64,000 bases of DNA from Pseudo-nitzschia pungens (Eukaryota > Bacillariophyta > Bacillariophyceae > Bacillariales > Bacillariaceae), in assembly GCA_037355855.1 (NCBI GenBank), contig CM074758.1:1399001-1463000 (forward strand), given 5' to 3'. The translations under genes and the position numbers were made by a program. Below the pieces are notes generated by a model, which saw nothing but the letters and a program-made list of their open reading frames with translations, had not been told where the DNA came from and searched no databases. Shown in pieces: positions 12,454-23,173 of the stretch (positions are counted from its first letter, which is position 1; each line of letters starts with the position of its first letter).

Positions 12454-13339
12454 GATTGATGTTTAACTTAGATGTCGATGGATCGCTTCGGAACGGAAAC
12501 AAAGGTCACGCATCCATGGGATAAATGCGTCACGAGATACGGATTTTAGCGACAAGCGGTAATTACTTTGCGTTACCTGGTACGTGCGGATGAGGATGAT
12601 GGGTGATGGGAAAGAAAGGAAAAAATGAGGAAGAGGAATCATCGAAAATACGGTAAGGTAATTACCTTACGGTAGGGATTGAGGATCATCAAATCAGTAT
12701 CAATGGCCACAAATATTTTTTGTTACTTAAGCCTCCCTTTCCCACACTCCGAATTCCCACTTGTGCTAACTTAGATTCCATGTCATCCTCTCTCAAAATG
12801 TTTTTTGGCACCAAAAAAAAATAATGACAAACGCAAGGATTGAGATTCATTCTTTTGGCGCGCAATAATGTCCGCACTCTGAAAGAACCCTTTTTTTGGT
12901 CCTCTCGAGATTGCAAGCCGTGTACGAGTAATCTTAGTTTACTACGGAATTCGTATCAGCTGTCCTCCGGTCCACGTAGAAATTAGTACTTTGGTGCGTT
13001 GGACCAACGGACAGCTGTTAGGAACTTTGTAGTAAGGTTACTTGTACGAGTCTGTAGGACAAAGAAGCCAGTCGGATACAATTTGAAGATGAGAGATACT
13101 TCGTATTATTTTTTTATCATCTGCTTGAGATTCACTCTTGCTTGGTAACGGTGTACCCTCGTACAAGTATCAGGTTGGTACGTCTCACCCTTGACGTCCA
13201 CCTTTTTAATTTTGCCTCACATTGATTTCCTATCATCACTAGGAGAAAGGCCTACGCCCACAAATTCATATCGTAAGCTTCAAGGAAAGCAATTTGTGGA
13301 GGGCACTCGCCCATATTCCCGGGAACAGCAAAGTCGACG
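12454..13339. promoter_or_regulatory. Divergent intergenic region with palindrome and MITE-like copy
   Basis: 886 bases between divergent genes. It holds a perfect 18-bp palindrome gtaaggtaattaccttac at 12653-12670 and a complete small inverted-repeat element at 12940-13034. Additional GTAAGGTTACTTGTACGAG-type motifs lie near 13030-13050. Nothing coding is recognised. Confidence 0.6.
12940..13034. mobile_element. MITE-like element, copy A (95 bp)
   Basis: The ends are about 26-bp terminal inverted repeats: left starts TACTACGGAATTCGTATCAG, right ends in its imperfect complement (about five mismatches), each including CAGCTGTCC/GGACAGCTG. The middle contains GTAGAAATTAGTA, shared with copies at 55751-55802 and 59657-59751. 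No ORF is present and no clear target-site duplication is seen. Confidence 0.75.
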
Positions 13340-16300
13340 ATGACTTTCCTATTTGGGAAAGCCGATGACGAGGAACACGATGTGGAGTCAGTTGCCTCCA
13401 GACCGACGTCTTTGATGACGGGGGTTCTTGGTGCGACCACCAGACCCTCGAGGGCAGGTTTTAACGATGTTTCTGTAGTCGCAAGCCAACCATGCAATGG
13501 TGAAAACGATGGACACTCAAAGGACGGCAGTGTGAAGTCAAAGATTGATTTCTTAGACGACGATCCGAGTGAAATGACACGTGGACGTCGTATTGCTCTG
13601 AGGTTGATGACGAAGAAATGGTACAATCCAAATGCAGCAACCGTCACCGACGAAAGGGAAGCTAATGACGAAGAAGACAGCAATTCTTTTAAAGAGATCG
13701 ATGATTTCGAGGAGGATTTGGAATTGAAAGAACCATGTCTCGCAAAGGGATGGGCCTTCTTTGAGCACCAAGCACTCGACCGTTACATTGTTAAACCAGA
13801 CGATAAGTACACCTCAAAAAAGGGTATCTTCAGAAACTGTTCCAAGACCTTTGAGAGGGCGGAGCCAGGGCAAAAAGACGCGACCCGTCTTTATCCGTGG
13901 CTTACTCTTCCTCACAATCAATTGGGAGATTTTGGTCTTGGAATCGGGCTGTATTTTTCTACCCTCCGCGCTTTCATCTTCATCACATTCCTTTCTGGGT
14001 TGATTTCATTGCACAACATTATGTACTTTGCCAGCGAGGAGTACGATCCCACTAAAGTCATAACTTTCGAACTCGGCGACACGACCTCATACTCAAACGT
14101 TTTCACGTTTGGAAGTGCCATGTGTCGTTCGGTGGAATGGGTCCCCTGTCCTGACTGCAATTGTTTTAGTCGTGACGAAGGCGACAAACGTTCTGACTGG
14201 CCGCTGTTCGATCCTGTCCGTTGCGCCATTACAGACGGGAATCTGACCTTTGTTAAGAAGAACAACTGTGATGGGACTCCGTGGCACCTTGCAGCCACCA
14301 GTTACGCAACGGTAGTATTTCTTGTGATATCCATATTATGGTTGGGATGGTACATGCGTCACGAAGAAATTAAATTCGATGAAGATGAGCAGACGGCTCA
14401 GGATTATTCTATAGTTATAACCAATCCTCCGCCAGATGCAAAGGATCCCGACGAATGGCGTGACTTTTTCTACAATAATTTCGGTGCACAGGTCACAGCG
14501 TGCACCTGTGCTGTTGACAATGATCTTTTGGTTCGAACACTTACCGAGCGCAGAGAACGCATTCGATCGATTCAGCTTCTTGAACCAAGAATGAGCATGG
14601 ACCTTCTCGACCTCGCTAGAGTATCAGCAGAAATTGAAAGGGACAGAGGAGTAGTAGCTCGTCTCCTTGCTTCGGTTGTACCGGGGATCCCAGAACATTT
14701 CACTCGACTTGTTGCTCTCAAGGCAAAAGTGGAGGGCCTTGCACAGCTGGAATTTCCTGTCACTAATGTGTTCATCACGTTCGAGACTGAAGAGGATCAA
14801 AGAAATGTTCTACAAAAATTAACTGTTGGGTATTCGAAAACAGGTGTGATTGGCGAAGGTGGAGATCCAAGTGTACTCTCTGACTCGAAATACTTGTTTA
14901 GGGGTGATCGCGTCCTTGATGTCAACGAGCCCCAGGAACCGAGTACTATTCGATGGCAGGATTTGAATGTTGGATGGTTCCAACGAATGAAAGAATTGAC
15001 CGTTACGACAATATTGACTTTGGTTTTGATCGGCGTCTTTGCAATCATTATCTTCGTGGTCAAAGCAAGAAACATCCTGTGGTGTTCTTATGCGTAAGTG
15101 AGAAGTTGCATGAGTTTCATTTTAATTCCAAAACGCAATCAAAGTGATTATTTGCAAATCTCACTCATTTTCAATCCTGTACCCGTTCTTTTCGTACTCG
15201 ATACTGCGCCGCCCCATTTGATTGACAGAATTACTCTTTCCGGTATGATCTTTCCCTTGGTGGCAAAAGGAATGACGAATTCTATGGAAACCCATAAATC
15301 GGAAAGCAGCAAGCAAGCTTCGCTGTATTTCAAAATTGTTTTGTTCAGATGGGTCACTACTGCTTTTGTGATTTTTTTCATCACTCCATCCACCAACTTT
15401 TTGAGTCCTGGAAAACAAGGAATCATACCACAGGTCTTCGCTCTATTTATATCTGATATGACCTTGACGAATTTGGTACAACTACTTGATCCGGTAGGTT
15501 TAGAAAGACTCAGCATCTCAGCATGTTTCGTGTTTGCGTAATTTTCGTCTAACTCATCAACGCTACCTTTATTTCATTCATCTGATTTTTCTCTTTCGTT
15601 TTGCAGGTTGGGCACTTCCAGCGTCATTTCTTGGCTCCAAGAGCGAAAACACAGGATGCCATGAATATCCTATTCCAGGGAACTCAATACGAGTTAGCAG
15701 AGCGGTATACTGACATGACTAAGATCTTACTATTGTGTTTATTTTACAGCTCAATATTCCCCGCATCTTTTTTCATGTGCGCAATCAGTCTTTTCTTGAA
15801 GTACTACGTCGACCGGTATAATTTGATTCGCACATGGAAGAGAGCCCCACTCCTTGGAACTTCTATTGCGCAGATGAGTCGTTCTTACTTCTTCTCCTTG
15901 GCGGTCTGTTTCATGGCGATCGCTTCCAGCTTTTTCTGGACCGGTTTTCCATTTGACAACCTATGTGAAAATTCCGAGTCACCAATCGATCCTTCATATG
16001 TGGGTACTTTCACTCTAGAGAAATACCCTTCTTACCAAGGCACAGACTTCGTAGCTGAAAATATTACAGTCACCGATACCGACAACGACTACAGGTTTTG
16101 CAACATGAATTTTCTCGATACTCATCCTATCACATTTCCATTCGTTCCCACAATGAGCAATGACCAGCTTGATCCCCGCGAGTACATGAACAGAGACCAA
16201 TTTATTTCTACTTTCTATTTCGGGTGGTCTGCCTTCGCCTTTGTGGTGCTCATCGTGCTCAAGGTGTTGACGACCTGGTACGATAATATCAAAAAGTGGC

Positions 16301-16590
16301 AGAAAAGGAGTCACGTTGCTGTCGGTGAATCGCAAGGGAAGCCATTCAGCGAAGTGGATCCAAGATGCGCGTACGTCCCCCAGGTCATCAGTGCCACCTT
16401 CCCATACCCCTTGATCGCGTGCAAGGTCGATGATTTGGACGAAGAGCTTTTTGATTTCAAAGATCCCGACAGGAGTTACCGTTTTTATGATCTCACAGTG
16501 GATGCAAAGAAACTTTTAGCAGCACACGAGATTGATGATCCTCCAGGTTTTAGCATTGTGAAGTCTTGGAATCCAAAGAAGAACGACTGA
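13340..16590 (+). CDS. OSCA/CSC1/TMEM63-type cation channel (DUF221)
   Basis: Calcium-permeable stress-gated channel family protein of about 1000-1030 residues. Exon 1 (13340-15093) has a long acidic cytosolic N-terminus, the first membrane spans (TLRAFIFITFLSGLISL; TVVFLVISILWLGWYM), and the cytosolic PHM7-type domain beginning YSIVITNPPPDAKDP. Exon 2 ends at 15493 and exon 3 is 15607-16590; both carry the RSN1-like multi-span channel region, for example QHRHFLAPRAK-like VGHFQRHFLAPRAK and YFFSLAVCFMAIASSFFW. The intron between exons 2 and 3 (15494-15606) is GT-AG and in phase. The acceptor of intron 1 is uncertain: 15144 or 15228 both keep frame, differing by 28 residues. Orthologues conduct ions on osmotic or mechanical stress; that role here is inference from family. 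Confidence 0.9.
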
Positions 16591-16782
16591 AATAGTATCT
16601 GCTTTCACGAAGGACAACTCGTTCATGTTTCGATGTAATTAAATATTGTCCCGGTTCTCGTAAATCACTTTAAGTGACATATTTCGCACACTTTCCTATT
16701 CTATACTATAGTTGTTCGTCGACCTTTTAGCATGATATGCCAAGCAGTATCGACGATTGCAACTAGTGATGGATTAACCAAC

Positions 16783-18270
16783 TTAAATAACTAATGCCGT
16801 ATTTTGACAAAAGATCTGGGCTTCTTGCCGTTCGTGATCTGTGGTCGTCTGAAGGTCGGAAAGGATTGTCTCCCAATGATCGATGCTTCTTATCGCCAGT
16901 ATCATCCTCCGATTGACATTGTAGAAGTGCCTTAACTGGCTTTCCCTTTTTTGCTTGTTCTGCTCCGCAGCGGCGATATCTTGACAGATCCCATCGTATG
17001 CGACTAGGATCATGAATTGGCAAAGAATTGCCCAAGGAAACCATTCCTTCAAGGTTGCCAGTGATATCTTCGACGAAAGACTCGGGTCGCATTCGATCAA
17101 TAGCCGATGATATTCTTCCAGAAACAGAATTGAATCCGAAACCGTTTCATCATTCGTGCTCACGACCATGAAAAACACCAGGTCGATCATGGGATTGCCA
17201 TATCCGGTCGTGGCGAAGTCCACCAAAACCGGTTTGCGTTTTTGTTTTCCCTCATCCGCTGTTGTTGTCGTTGTTGTTGTCGGGAACAACCAGTTCGAAA
17301 TGTGATAATCCCCATGAACGCATGTCACTCCATGACTGTGAACCTTTTCGTGAATGTCGCGAAGCTTGAGAGTAGCTAGTCGATGGCACAGCTTTGTGAT
17401 AAAGTCTAGTAGTTCTGGATCTAGGAGCTTGTCATCCAGCTTATCGTCCTGCAGTCGCATGCATTCGATAGTTTGTTGCCACGACGAAATGAACAATCCT
17501 TCTTTTTGAAGTGGGGGCAAGCGCTGTCCCATGCCGGCTGGAAAAACCAACCCATTCTCTTCCGTGACTTTTTCATCGTTGTTGCCGGATGTCGAAAGAG
17601 ACAGCAGCACCCTGGATTCCCAACAGGCAGCGTGCCATGCGGCCAGCGATTTCAGAAGGAAAGGGATTTTTTCTGGTGGGCAACCCTCTGCCAATGGATA
17701 GGTTTTGACGCTAGAAACTTCTCGGAGAATGATGTGTTGGTCGGACCCACTGAGAAACATCGGAATGGCAAATGGCAAATCTCGAGACGACAGCGATCCA
17801 TCGATGCAATTTTTGTCCGCAGTCTCACGCATTGCTTGCATGAGTCCCGGAGCTATCCGACCGTAAAAGATGGTTTCGTTTCGAATCATCCACGACAACC
17901 CGAGATCGGAGCGACAAAACTTGACCAGCCAGTTCGATGGAGGAACGGTTCGTGTCGACGCATTTCGAGTGGCGGTTACCAGTGCGTTCAGAGGTTTCGA
18001 TTCCACCGATTCTTCGCAATCTTGCTCTTGTTTTTGTGCACTGCCTTGATTTATCGCGCATTGATCGGCATCTGAGTATTCGAGATGGACGCGGTATACA
18101 TCCGACAAAACACCTTCGTCAACTTTTGTAGCAGAAACGGAATGGATTTTCGGAGCCGCACATCGATCATTCCCATCGACGGATTTCTGCTCTTCGTTCA
18201 ACCAGTTTTCCCACAAAATGTCAGAGAATACATCGGTGGTGAGAGCTTCGATGCTTTTGATTCTAGTCAT
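16783..18270 (-). CDS. APH/choline-kinase-like phosphotransferase
   Basis: 495 residues, intronless, starting at the ATG at 18270 (the longer frame upstream has only a GTG). The C-terminal lobe shows the aminoglycoside/CHK kinase signature: HGDYHISNW (about residues 319-327; catalytic Asp321, Asn326) and LVDFATTGYGNP (about 349-360; metal-binding Asp351). The N-lobe has NWLVKFCRSDLG with a plausible ATP-binding Lys. Alpha-helical C-lobe segments follow (WAILCQFMILVAYDGI). This resembles EcKL/DUF1679 kinases that phosphorylate small alcohols such as ecdysteroids or choline; the substrate here is unknown. A TTTTTTT Thr run (residues about 331-337) lies between the two motifs. The gene is convergent with the channel gene, 192 bases apart. 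Confidence 0.8.
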   Translation of the reverse strand: MTRIKSIEALTTDVFSDILWENWLNEEQKSVDGNDRCAAPKIHSVSATKVDEGVLSDVYRVHLEYSDADQCAINQGSAQKQEQDCEESVESKPLNALVTATRNASTRTVPPSNWLVKFCRSDLGLSWMIRNETIFYGRIAPGLMQAMRETADKNCIDGSLSSRDLPFAIPMFLSGSDQHIILREVSSVKTYPLAEGCPPEKIPFLLKSLAAWHAACWESRVLLSLSTSGNNDEKVTEENGLVFPAGMGQRLPPLQKEGLFISSWQQTIECMRLQDDKLDDKLLDPELLDFITKLCHRLATLKLRDIHEKVHSHGVTCVHGDYHISNWLFPTTTTTTTADEGKQKRKPVLVDFATTGYGNPMIDLVFFMVVSTNDETVSDSILFLEEYHRLLIECDPSLSSKISLATLKEWFPWAILCQFMILVAYDGICQDIAAAEQNKQKRESQLRHFYNVNRRMILAIRSIDHWETILSDLQTTTDHERQEAQIFCQNTALVI

Positions 18271-18999
18271 TTTGTTGGTCTTCTTCCTTCTTGCGATTGC
18301 TGACACCGTTTACACAAGGGACTGACAACACAATCTCACCAAGAAAAGTGTCAACAGTACATTGCATCGCGTTGAGGATGAACGAACAGATTCGAAATGA
18401 ATTCGTGTTTTGACGGGATCTTCCTTTTTTGTCGGGAGATGATGAGTTTGAGATTGAAACCTTTATTCATAACTTTAGTACATATGAATACATATAAATG
18501 ATTGTTATGATTATGGGACGACTTCGCATGCCTTTTGGGACTCAAAATTCGGGACTGACGAAAGTACACAAAATTTTTACTGTGGTACTCAAACTTCCAC
18601 GTGTAAGTAAAATGAGTGTCGTCGTCCGATGATGATTTCATCGATCATTGCGTAATTTAACCTTAGAAGATGATAATTAAGATCTTACCGTAATTACGTG
18701 TAAATCTCACTGTATTTTTTGGGTTGATTGATGAGACAGCTGAAGCACGAGTAATTACGAGTAACCTTACATGAAGTTCTGTGATGGACAAACCTTTCTT
18801 TCGTTCTTCATCGGATTTTCAACCTCAACGACTTTGACGACCTTCTTTTGATTCTTCATTGAGATTTGTACTTCTTGTACTTGTACCGGTAACCTTACCT
18901 TCGCAAAATTTTTAATATTATTTCTCGGAGAATCGATCGGACAAGGTCCGATTGCATTAGTCTGAATCGACGAATCAAGCGTCCAACAACTCCAACAAA
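18271..18999. promoter_or_regulatory. Divergent intergenic region
   Basis: About 730 bases between divergent genes. No ORF of note. From about 18655 to 18900 it carries GATCTTACCGTAATTACG, GAGTAACCTTACATG and TGTACCGGTAACCTTACC motifs, which match the dispersed family found in other divergent gaps. This probably includes both promoters. Confidence 0.5.
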
Positions 19000-20340
19000 A
19001 TGCCGCTAGCAGATTTGAAAAAGCTTACGTTGGGCACATCCCTCCTTGTTCTGTTGAACTTTCCCCAGTTGGCGGTTTCGTTTGCATCCAACAAGGTCGA
19101 TGTCGTCGCAAAATCCTCTTCGTTGAGGATGTCGACACAAACCAGCAGCAGCAACAAGGACTTCTTGAATCCAATCGTCGCTTCCGTCAAGCCCAGCAAA
19201 ACTGTAGAGATTTTTTCGCTGGTCAAGGAAATGGAGGCCGCGGGCGAGACCGTCACGTCCCTGTGCGTCGGAGAACCCGACTTTCTGCCCCCCAAGGCGG
19301 TGCTGGAGGCAACCGTCGCCGCGATTCAATCCGGCGAAACACGGTACACCGCGGTGACGGGAACGGCCGACCTCCGAAACGCCATCGCGGCGGACCTGAA
19401 AAAACGCAAGGGCGTCGAGTACAACCCTTCGAACGAAATCGTGGTGGGCAACGGTGCCAAGCAGTGCGTGTACCAGGGGGTCCTTGCCACGTGTGGCGAG
19501 GGGGACAAGGTCATCGTTCCCGCCCCGTATTGGCCGTCCTACCCGGAAATGGTGTCCCTGGTGGGAGCGACGCCCGTCGTGGTGGAAGCCAAGGCCGAAG
19601 ACGGTTATTTGCTGACCCCGGAGTCGCTGCGGTCGACCCTGGAGGAGCATCCCGAGGTCAAGCTGATCATTCTTTGCAACCCGTCGAATCCTACCGGAGG
19701 TGTGTACCACCTCGAAAAATTGCAAGCCATTGCCGATGTGCTGAAGGATTTCCCCAGGGTCCTGGTATTGGCCGATGAGATTTACGAACGTCTCGTCTAC
19801 GAAGGAGAATGCCCCGCCTTTGCGGGAGTGGAGGGAATGTTTTCCCGCACCATGACCGTGAACGGGTTCAGCAAATCCCACGCAATGACGGGCATGCGGC
19901 TCGGGTACGTTGCCGCCCCGCAACCCCTGGCGAGAGCCATCACCACAATTCAGTCCCAGCTGACGTCCTGCGCGGGATCGCTTTCCCAAGCGGCGGGAGT
20001 CGCGGCACTCACCCGGGTCAGCGAGGAAGAGATGCAGGCCAACGTGGAAATCATGAGGGAAAAGCGCGACTACGTTCTCGGGGAGCTGGCCAAGATTCCC
20101 GGTGTCAGGGTGGACATACCGCCCAACGGAGCGTTTTACGTCCTGCCGGACGTCTCGGGGTATTTTGACGGAGACGATACCAAGCTTTGTTTGGAACTCC
20201 TCAAGTCTAAGAAGATGGCCATCGTTCCCGGATCCAGTTTTGGCGCTCCCGGCACGGTCCGACTGAGCTACGCAACAAGCATCGAAGAATTGGAAACCGC
20301 CATGAAAAAGTTGAAAGAGTTCCTGGCCGAGAATGCCTAG
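19000..20340 (+). CDS. Aspartate/prephenate aminotransferase, plastid-type (class I PLP)
   Basis: 446 residues, intronless. PLP-dependent aminotransferase of the prokaryotic-type aspartate aminotransferase clade (plant plastid bifunctional aspartate/prephenate aminotransferases fall here). Seen: CVGEPDF near residue 90; GNGAKQ (150-155); PAPYWPSYPEM; NPSNPTGG (about 227-234); LADEIYE with PLP-contacting Asp259 and Tyr262; SKSHAMTGMR with the Schiff-base Lys at about 292; and the substrate-carboxylate Arg in GTVRLSYA. The first 45 residues have a hydrophobic core (LGTSLLVLLNFPQLAVSFAS), with an F following AVS, compatible with a diatom bipartite plastid presequence. Expected reactions are glutamate/aspartate transamination and possibly prephenate to arogenate; which one dominates is not visible. 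Confidence 0.9.
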   Translation: MPLADLKKLTLGTSLLVLLNFPQLAVSFASNKVDVVAKSSSLRMSTQTSSSNKDFLNPIVASVKPSKTVEIFSLVKEMEAAGETVTSLCVGEPDFLPPKAVLEATVAAIQSGETRYTAVTGTADLRNAIAADLKKRKGVEYNPSNEIVVGNGAKQCVYQGVLATCGEGDKVIVPAPYWPSYPEMVSLVGATPVVVEAKAEDGYLLTPESLRSTLEEHPEVKLIILCNPSNPTGGVYHLEKLQAIADVLKDFPRVLVLADEIYERLVYEGECPAFAGVEGMFSRTMTVNGFSKSHAMTGMRLGYVAAPQPLARAITTIQSQLTSCAGSLSQAAGVAALTRVSEEEMQANVEIMREKRDYVLGELAKIPGVRVDIPPNGAFYVLPDVSGYFDGDDTKLCLELLKSKKMAIVPGSSFGAPGTVRLSYATSIEELETAMKKLKEFLAENA

Positions 20341-20954
20341 AACCAGATTGTTAGATCAAAAAATACACTAATACGTAGTAACTAGAACCGAATACAACTA
20401 CTATTCACACAATCTACTACTCATTAAAGCGATACGAAGTAACTCAAACTCAATTCAATTTGTCGTCAGAAATAGAGGTAAGCATATCTTTCTCTTCGAT
20501 GATTGATTGATCAAATACACGTAATGAACTAAGAGTTACTCGTAAATCCTGCGCCAGACATCGCAATGCTATATTCACGTTTCGTTGTCGTCTTTTGAAA
20601 AACTCTTTTTTGCTCCGATTGTGTTTCACGGCCGCGGGAGCAGGAAGCTCGAGTCATCATTCATGCCCGTAAAGTAGTGATCCCCCAAACTCTCTCGCAG
20701 GGGCTTCTTTTTGGAATGCGACGAAGCGAAACAAGGCCCCCCGATTCGAGGCGGTGCAATGCGCACACCTGCAGATTTTTCGGTTCCGATAGTTTGGATC
20801 CCTCGGTGGGGTACCATCTCCGTGTGAGCCCGACGGTTGCGGGTTGTGTCCCCTCCGTCACGATTCATGCGCGGCGCAACCAACCGTTGCTGCCATGTGT
20901 GTGTGTATATGTGTGTGGGTGCGCGCGCTTGTCTCGTTGCATTCGGTTTCGTTT
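20341..20954. other. Convergent intergenic region
   Basis: About 610 bases between two convergent stop codons. There is an AT-rich first half (possible 3'UTR and polyadenylation sequence) and a GT-rich stretch (tgtgtgtgtatatgtgtgtg, near 20898-20917). No gene is recognised. Confidence 0.5.
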
Positions 20955-22424
20955 CTACTCGTACTCAAAGATCTCCGGCACCACGCTGGGGAACTCGTGG
21001 ATGCGATCGATCTCGTGCTCGGCGTCCTCGGTGGTGACGGTCTCGGCGCGGTCCCCCTTCGCGGTGCGGCCCACCAGAAAGGACCGGATCCCCATGGACC
21101 GGGCGACCCGGATGTTCTTGACGCTGTCGTCCAGAAAGAGGACCCTCTCCGGATCCTTCACGCCGGCGATTTTCATGGCCGCCTCAAAGGCCTCCACGGA
21201 GTGCTTGGTGGCCAGGTTGCAGCTCTTGACGTCGATGATATCGACAAAGAGGTCCTCGATGCCGAGGGCTTTCAGGCAGCGCTCGGCGTGGTGCCGGACG
21301 CTGGCGGTAAAGACGTACTTCGGAATCGACGGGTCGATCCTCAAAATCATGTCCCGGAGCTCGTTGTCGATGGTCAGGTGCTCGTGGACCGGGACATCGT
21401 GGACGTCCCTCAGGTAGGCGTCGATCTCGTTCTCGCATTCCTCCAGGTGCCCCTCGTCCAGGAGTCCCCTGAGTGCCGTCCCGTGCTTTTGGTAGAGCTC
21501 GTCGGATTTTCCCGGGGGCAGGTTCTTTCGGGACGTGCACCACTCCTCGATCTTGTCCCGGAGCTTCGAGGCCAGCTTCCAGCCGTCAAAGTACAGGCAG
21601 TCGTCGCAGTCGAAAAAAATGACGGAGGGTCTCGGCCGCAACCGATAGTTTTCGAGATCCCCGTGGCTGTATCCCTTGAGGAGGCGCCTCCGGAGCGACC
21701 GGTCCCGCTTGTACTGCAGGTAGAGGCGGATCGCGTGCAGGCCGTCCGGCATCCAGTCGTCCGGGGTTTCGTCGGCCATTCTTCGAACGTCCCGGATCGA
21801 GAGGCGGAGGACCTCGGCGACCTCCTCCGGTTGCATCCGTATCTCCTCCAGGGGCCTCCGATAGACGACCTCGAACATTCCGCCCCAGACACGCACCTTG
21901 TCGTCCCGGTACGGAAAGGTGAAGAGCTCGTTCATTTCGTTGCCGGAACCCTCCGAGAGGTCGATGTTCATTTCCTCCATCATTTCCCGGGTGGCGTTCC
22001 GAAGAAAGGATTCCCCGAATCCGACCACGCCACCCGGGGCCGGGTCGAGTTTCCCCGGGCAGTAGTCCTTGATTTTGGTGCGCCTCTGGACCAAGAGAAA
22101 CTGGTCGTCGAGGTCCGTTTGGGTTGCGTTGCCGGTTTCGGTTTCGCTTTCGCCTCCCGCTTGGTTCGGGGTGCCCTCCCGGCGCTCGTGCTCGTGACGG
22201 ATCACGATGTAGGTGGCCCGGTGCCAGAGTCGGTTCAGCCGCATTTCCGCCCGGGAGTGTCCGTGCGGGGTGGGGTTGTTGTCCTCGTCCACGGTGCAGA
22301 CGTTTTCGGTGGCGTTCAGCGTGGTCCCATCCTCGAGGGCTCGGGCGAGATCGTCCGGATCGGTCGTCTCGGAAAACCCGTGTGGGAGAGATGCTGTTGT
22401 ATCCTGCGAGTGAAGGGATGCCAT
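20955..22424 (-). CDS. Nudix hydrolase-HAD (pyrimidine 5'-nucleotidase-like) fusion
   Basis: 489 residues from the ATG at 22424. N-terminal half: a Nudix domain with box GGVVGFGESFLRNATREMM EEMNI at about residues 131-154, matching Gx5Ex7REUxEExGU except Asn at the second Gly. It is preceded by FLLVQRRTKIKDYCPGKLD, as in IDI-like Nudix proteins. C-terminal half: a HAD phosphatase of the SDT1/pyrimidine 5'-nucleotidase type, with motif I FFDCDDCLY (Asp272, Asp274), motif II TAS (VFTASVRHH), a Lys in DVKSCN or ATKHS, and motif IV LFLDDSVKN (Asp432/433). The two activities are normally on separate proteins. A combined nucleotide-sanitising role (pyrophosphate cleavage, then dephosphorylation of the monophosphate) is inference. 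No frame breaks or introns. Confidence 0.88.
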   Translation of the reverse strand: MASLHSQDTTASLPHGFSETTDPDDLARALEDGTTLNATENVCTVDEDNNPTPHGHSRAEMRLNRLWHRATYIVIRHEHERREGTPNQAGGESETETGNATQTDLDDQFLLVQRRTKIKDYCPGKLDPAPGGVVGFGESFLRNATREMMEEMNIDLSEGSGNEMNELFTFPYRDDKVRVWGGMFEVVYRRPLEEIRMQPEEVAEVLRLSIRDVRRMADETPDDWMPDGLHAIRLYLQYKRDRSLRRRLLKGYSHGDLENYRLRPRPSVIFFDCDDCLYFDGWKLASKLRDKIEEWCTSRKNLPPGKSDELYQKHGTALRGLLDEGHLEECENEIDAYLRDVHDVPVHEHLTIDNELRDMILRIDPSIPKYVFTASVRHHAERCLKALGIEDLFVDIIDVKSCNLATKHSVEAFEAAMKIAGVKDPERVLFLDDSVKNIRVARSMGIRSFLVGRTAKGDRAETVTTEDAEHEIDRIHEFPSVVPEIFEYE

Positions 22425-23173
22425 TCTGAATTCTGTTTCGACCAACCGCGGTTGGGTTGAGTTGAGTTGCGTCGACGTTGTCGTCGAGTGTCGCAAACTG
22501 TGTAGATGATTCGTTCTCGACCTCGTTGGTTTGGCCAGACTACAGTAAGTTACTGTACGATGTACGGTAAGTGTAATGATTGTGATTCGATGATGATGGA
22601 ATGAGCTATCATGTTGGTAAGGTTTAATCTTACCGTAGAGTCGATGACTTTGGACGGACGGACCAATTATTCGTACGAGTAGCAGTGTTTTTCACTGCAC
22701 CTCTACCGAACCGACTCGACGATAACCTTACCTCATACCCTTTTGAGTCAGTCACGAGTGCCAAGAAACTGTCATCAGTCATTACGTCATTACCTTACTT
22801 TACTTCCATCCACTACGGTGCACGTATTATGTAAGGTTACTAGTAGTAAGCCTTAAAACCTTACGGTAGAATGAAGAACGACGACTCCTGATCCTATCGA
22901 ACGCTAAGTAAATCTTGCCCGTAACTTACGGTAGGAAGCCAAAGATAGAGAAGATTGGCAGATGTTGTGATGTCGCAAATCCAATCGAATCGTTCTCGGC
23001 ATTTGTGATTGCGGGGAGTACGAGTAAGGTTTACGAGTAGGTTACGAGTACGAGTAAAAGTAAGAAAAATTACCATGCTCGTGCCGTGAGACTAAGGTTA
23101 ACCCTACTCTATCGATACCAATTGCTGTCGCCACACTATTTTGCCCTCCATCAGCATCGCAAACAAATCCGCC
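22425..23173. promoter_or_regulatory. Divergent intergenic region dense in GTAAGGTTAC motifs
   Basis: About 750 bases between divergent genes. This is one of the densest stretches of the dispersed motif family: TTGGTAAGGTTTAATCTTACCG near 22615, AACCTTACC near 22722, TTACCTTACTTTAC near 22790, GTAAGGTTACTAGTAGTAAG near 22831, and ACGAGTAAGG near 23020. No coding sequence is recognised. Confidence 0.55.

Noticed and set aside
18271..18306. Upstream extensions of genes to GTG/TTG codons (kinase, Nudix-HAD, FAD enzyme, dehydratase, SDR, tubby-like)
   Set aside because: Eukaryotic genes should start at ATG; each has a good in-frame ATG further in, so the longer frames were trimmed.
20844..22460. 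538-codon plus-strand open frame opposite the Nudix-HAD gene
   Set aside because: Antisense shadow caused by GC-rich third positions; no motif of its own.
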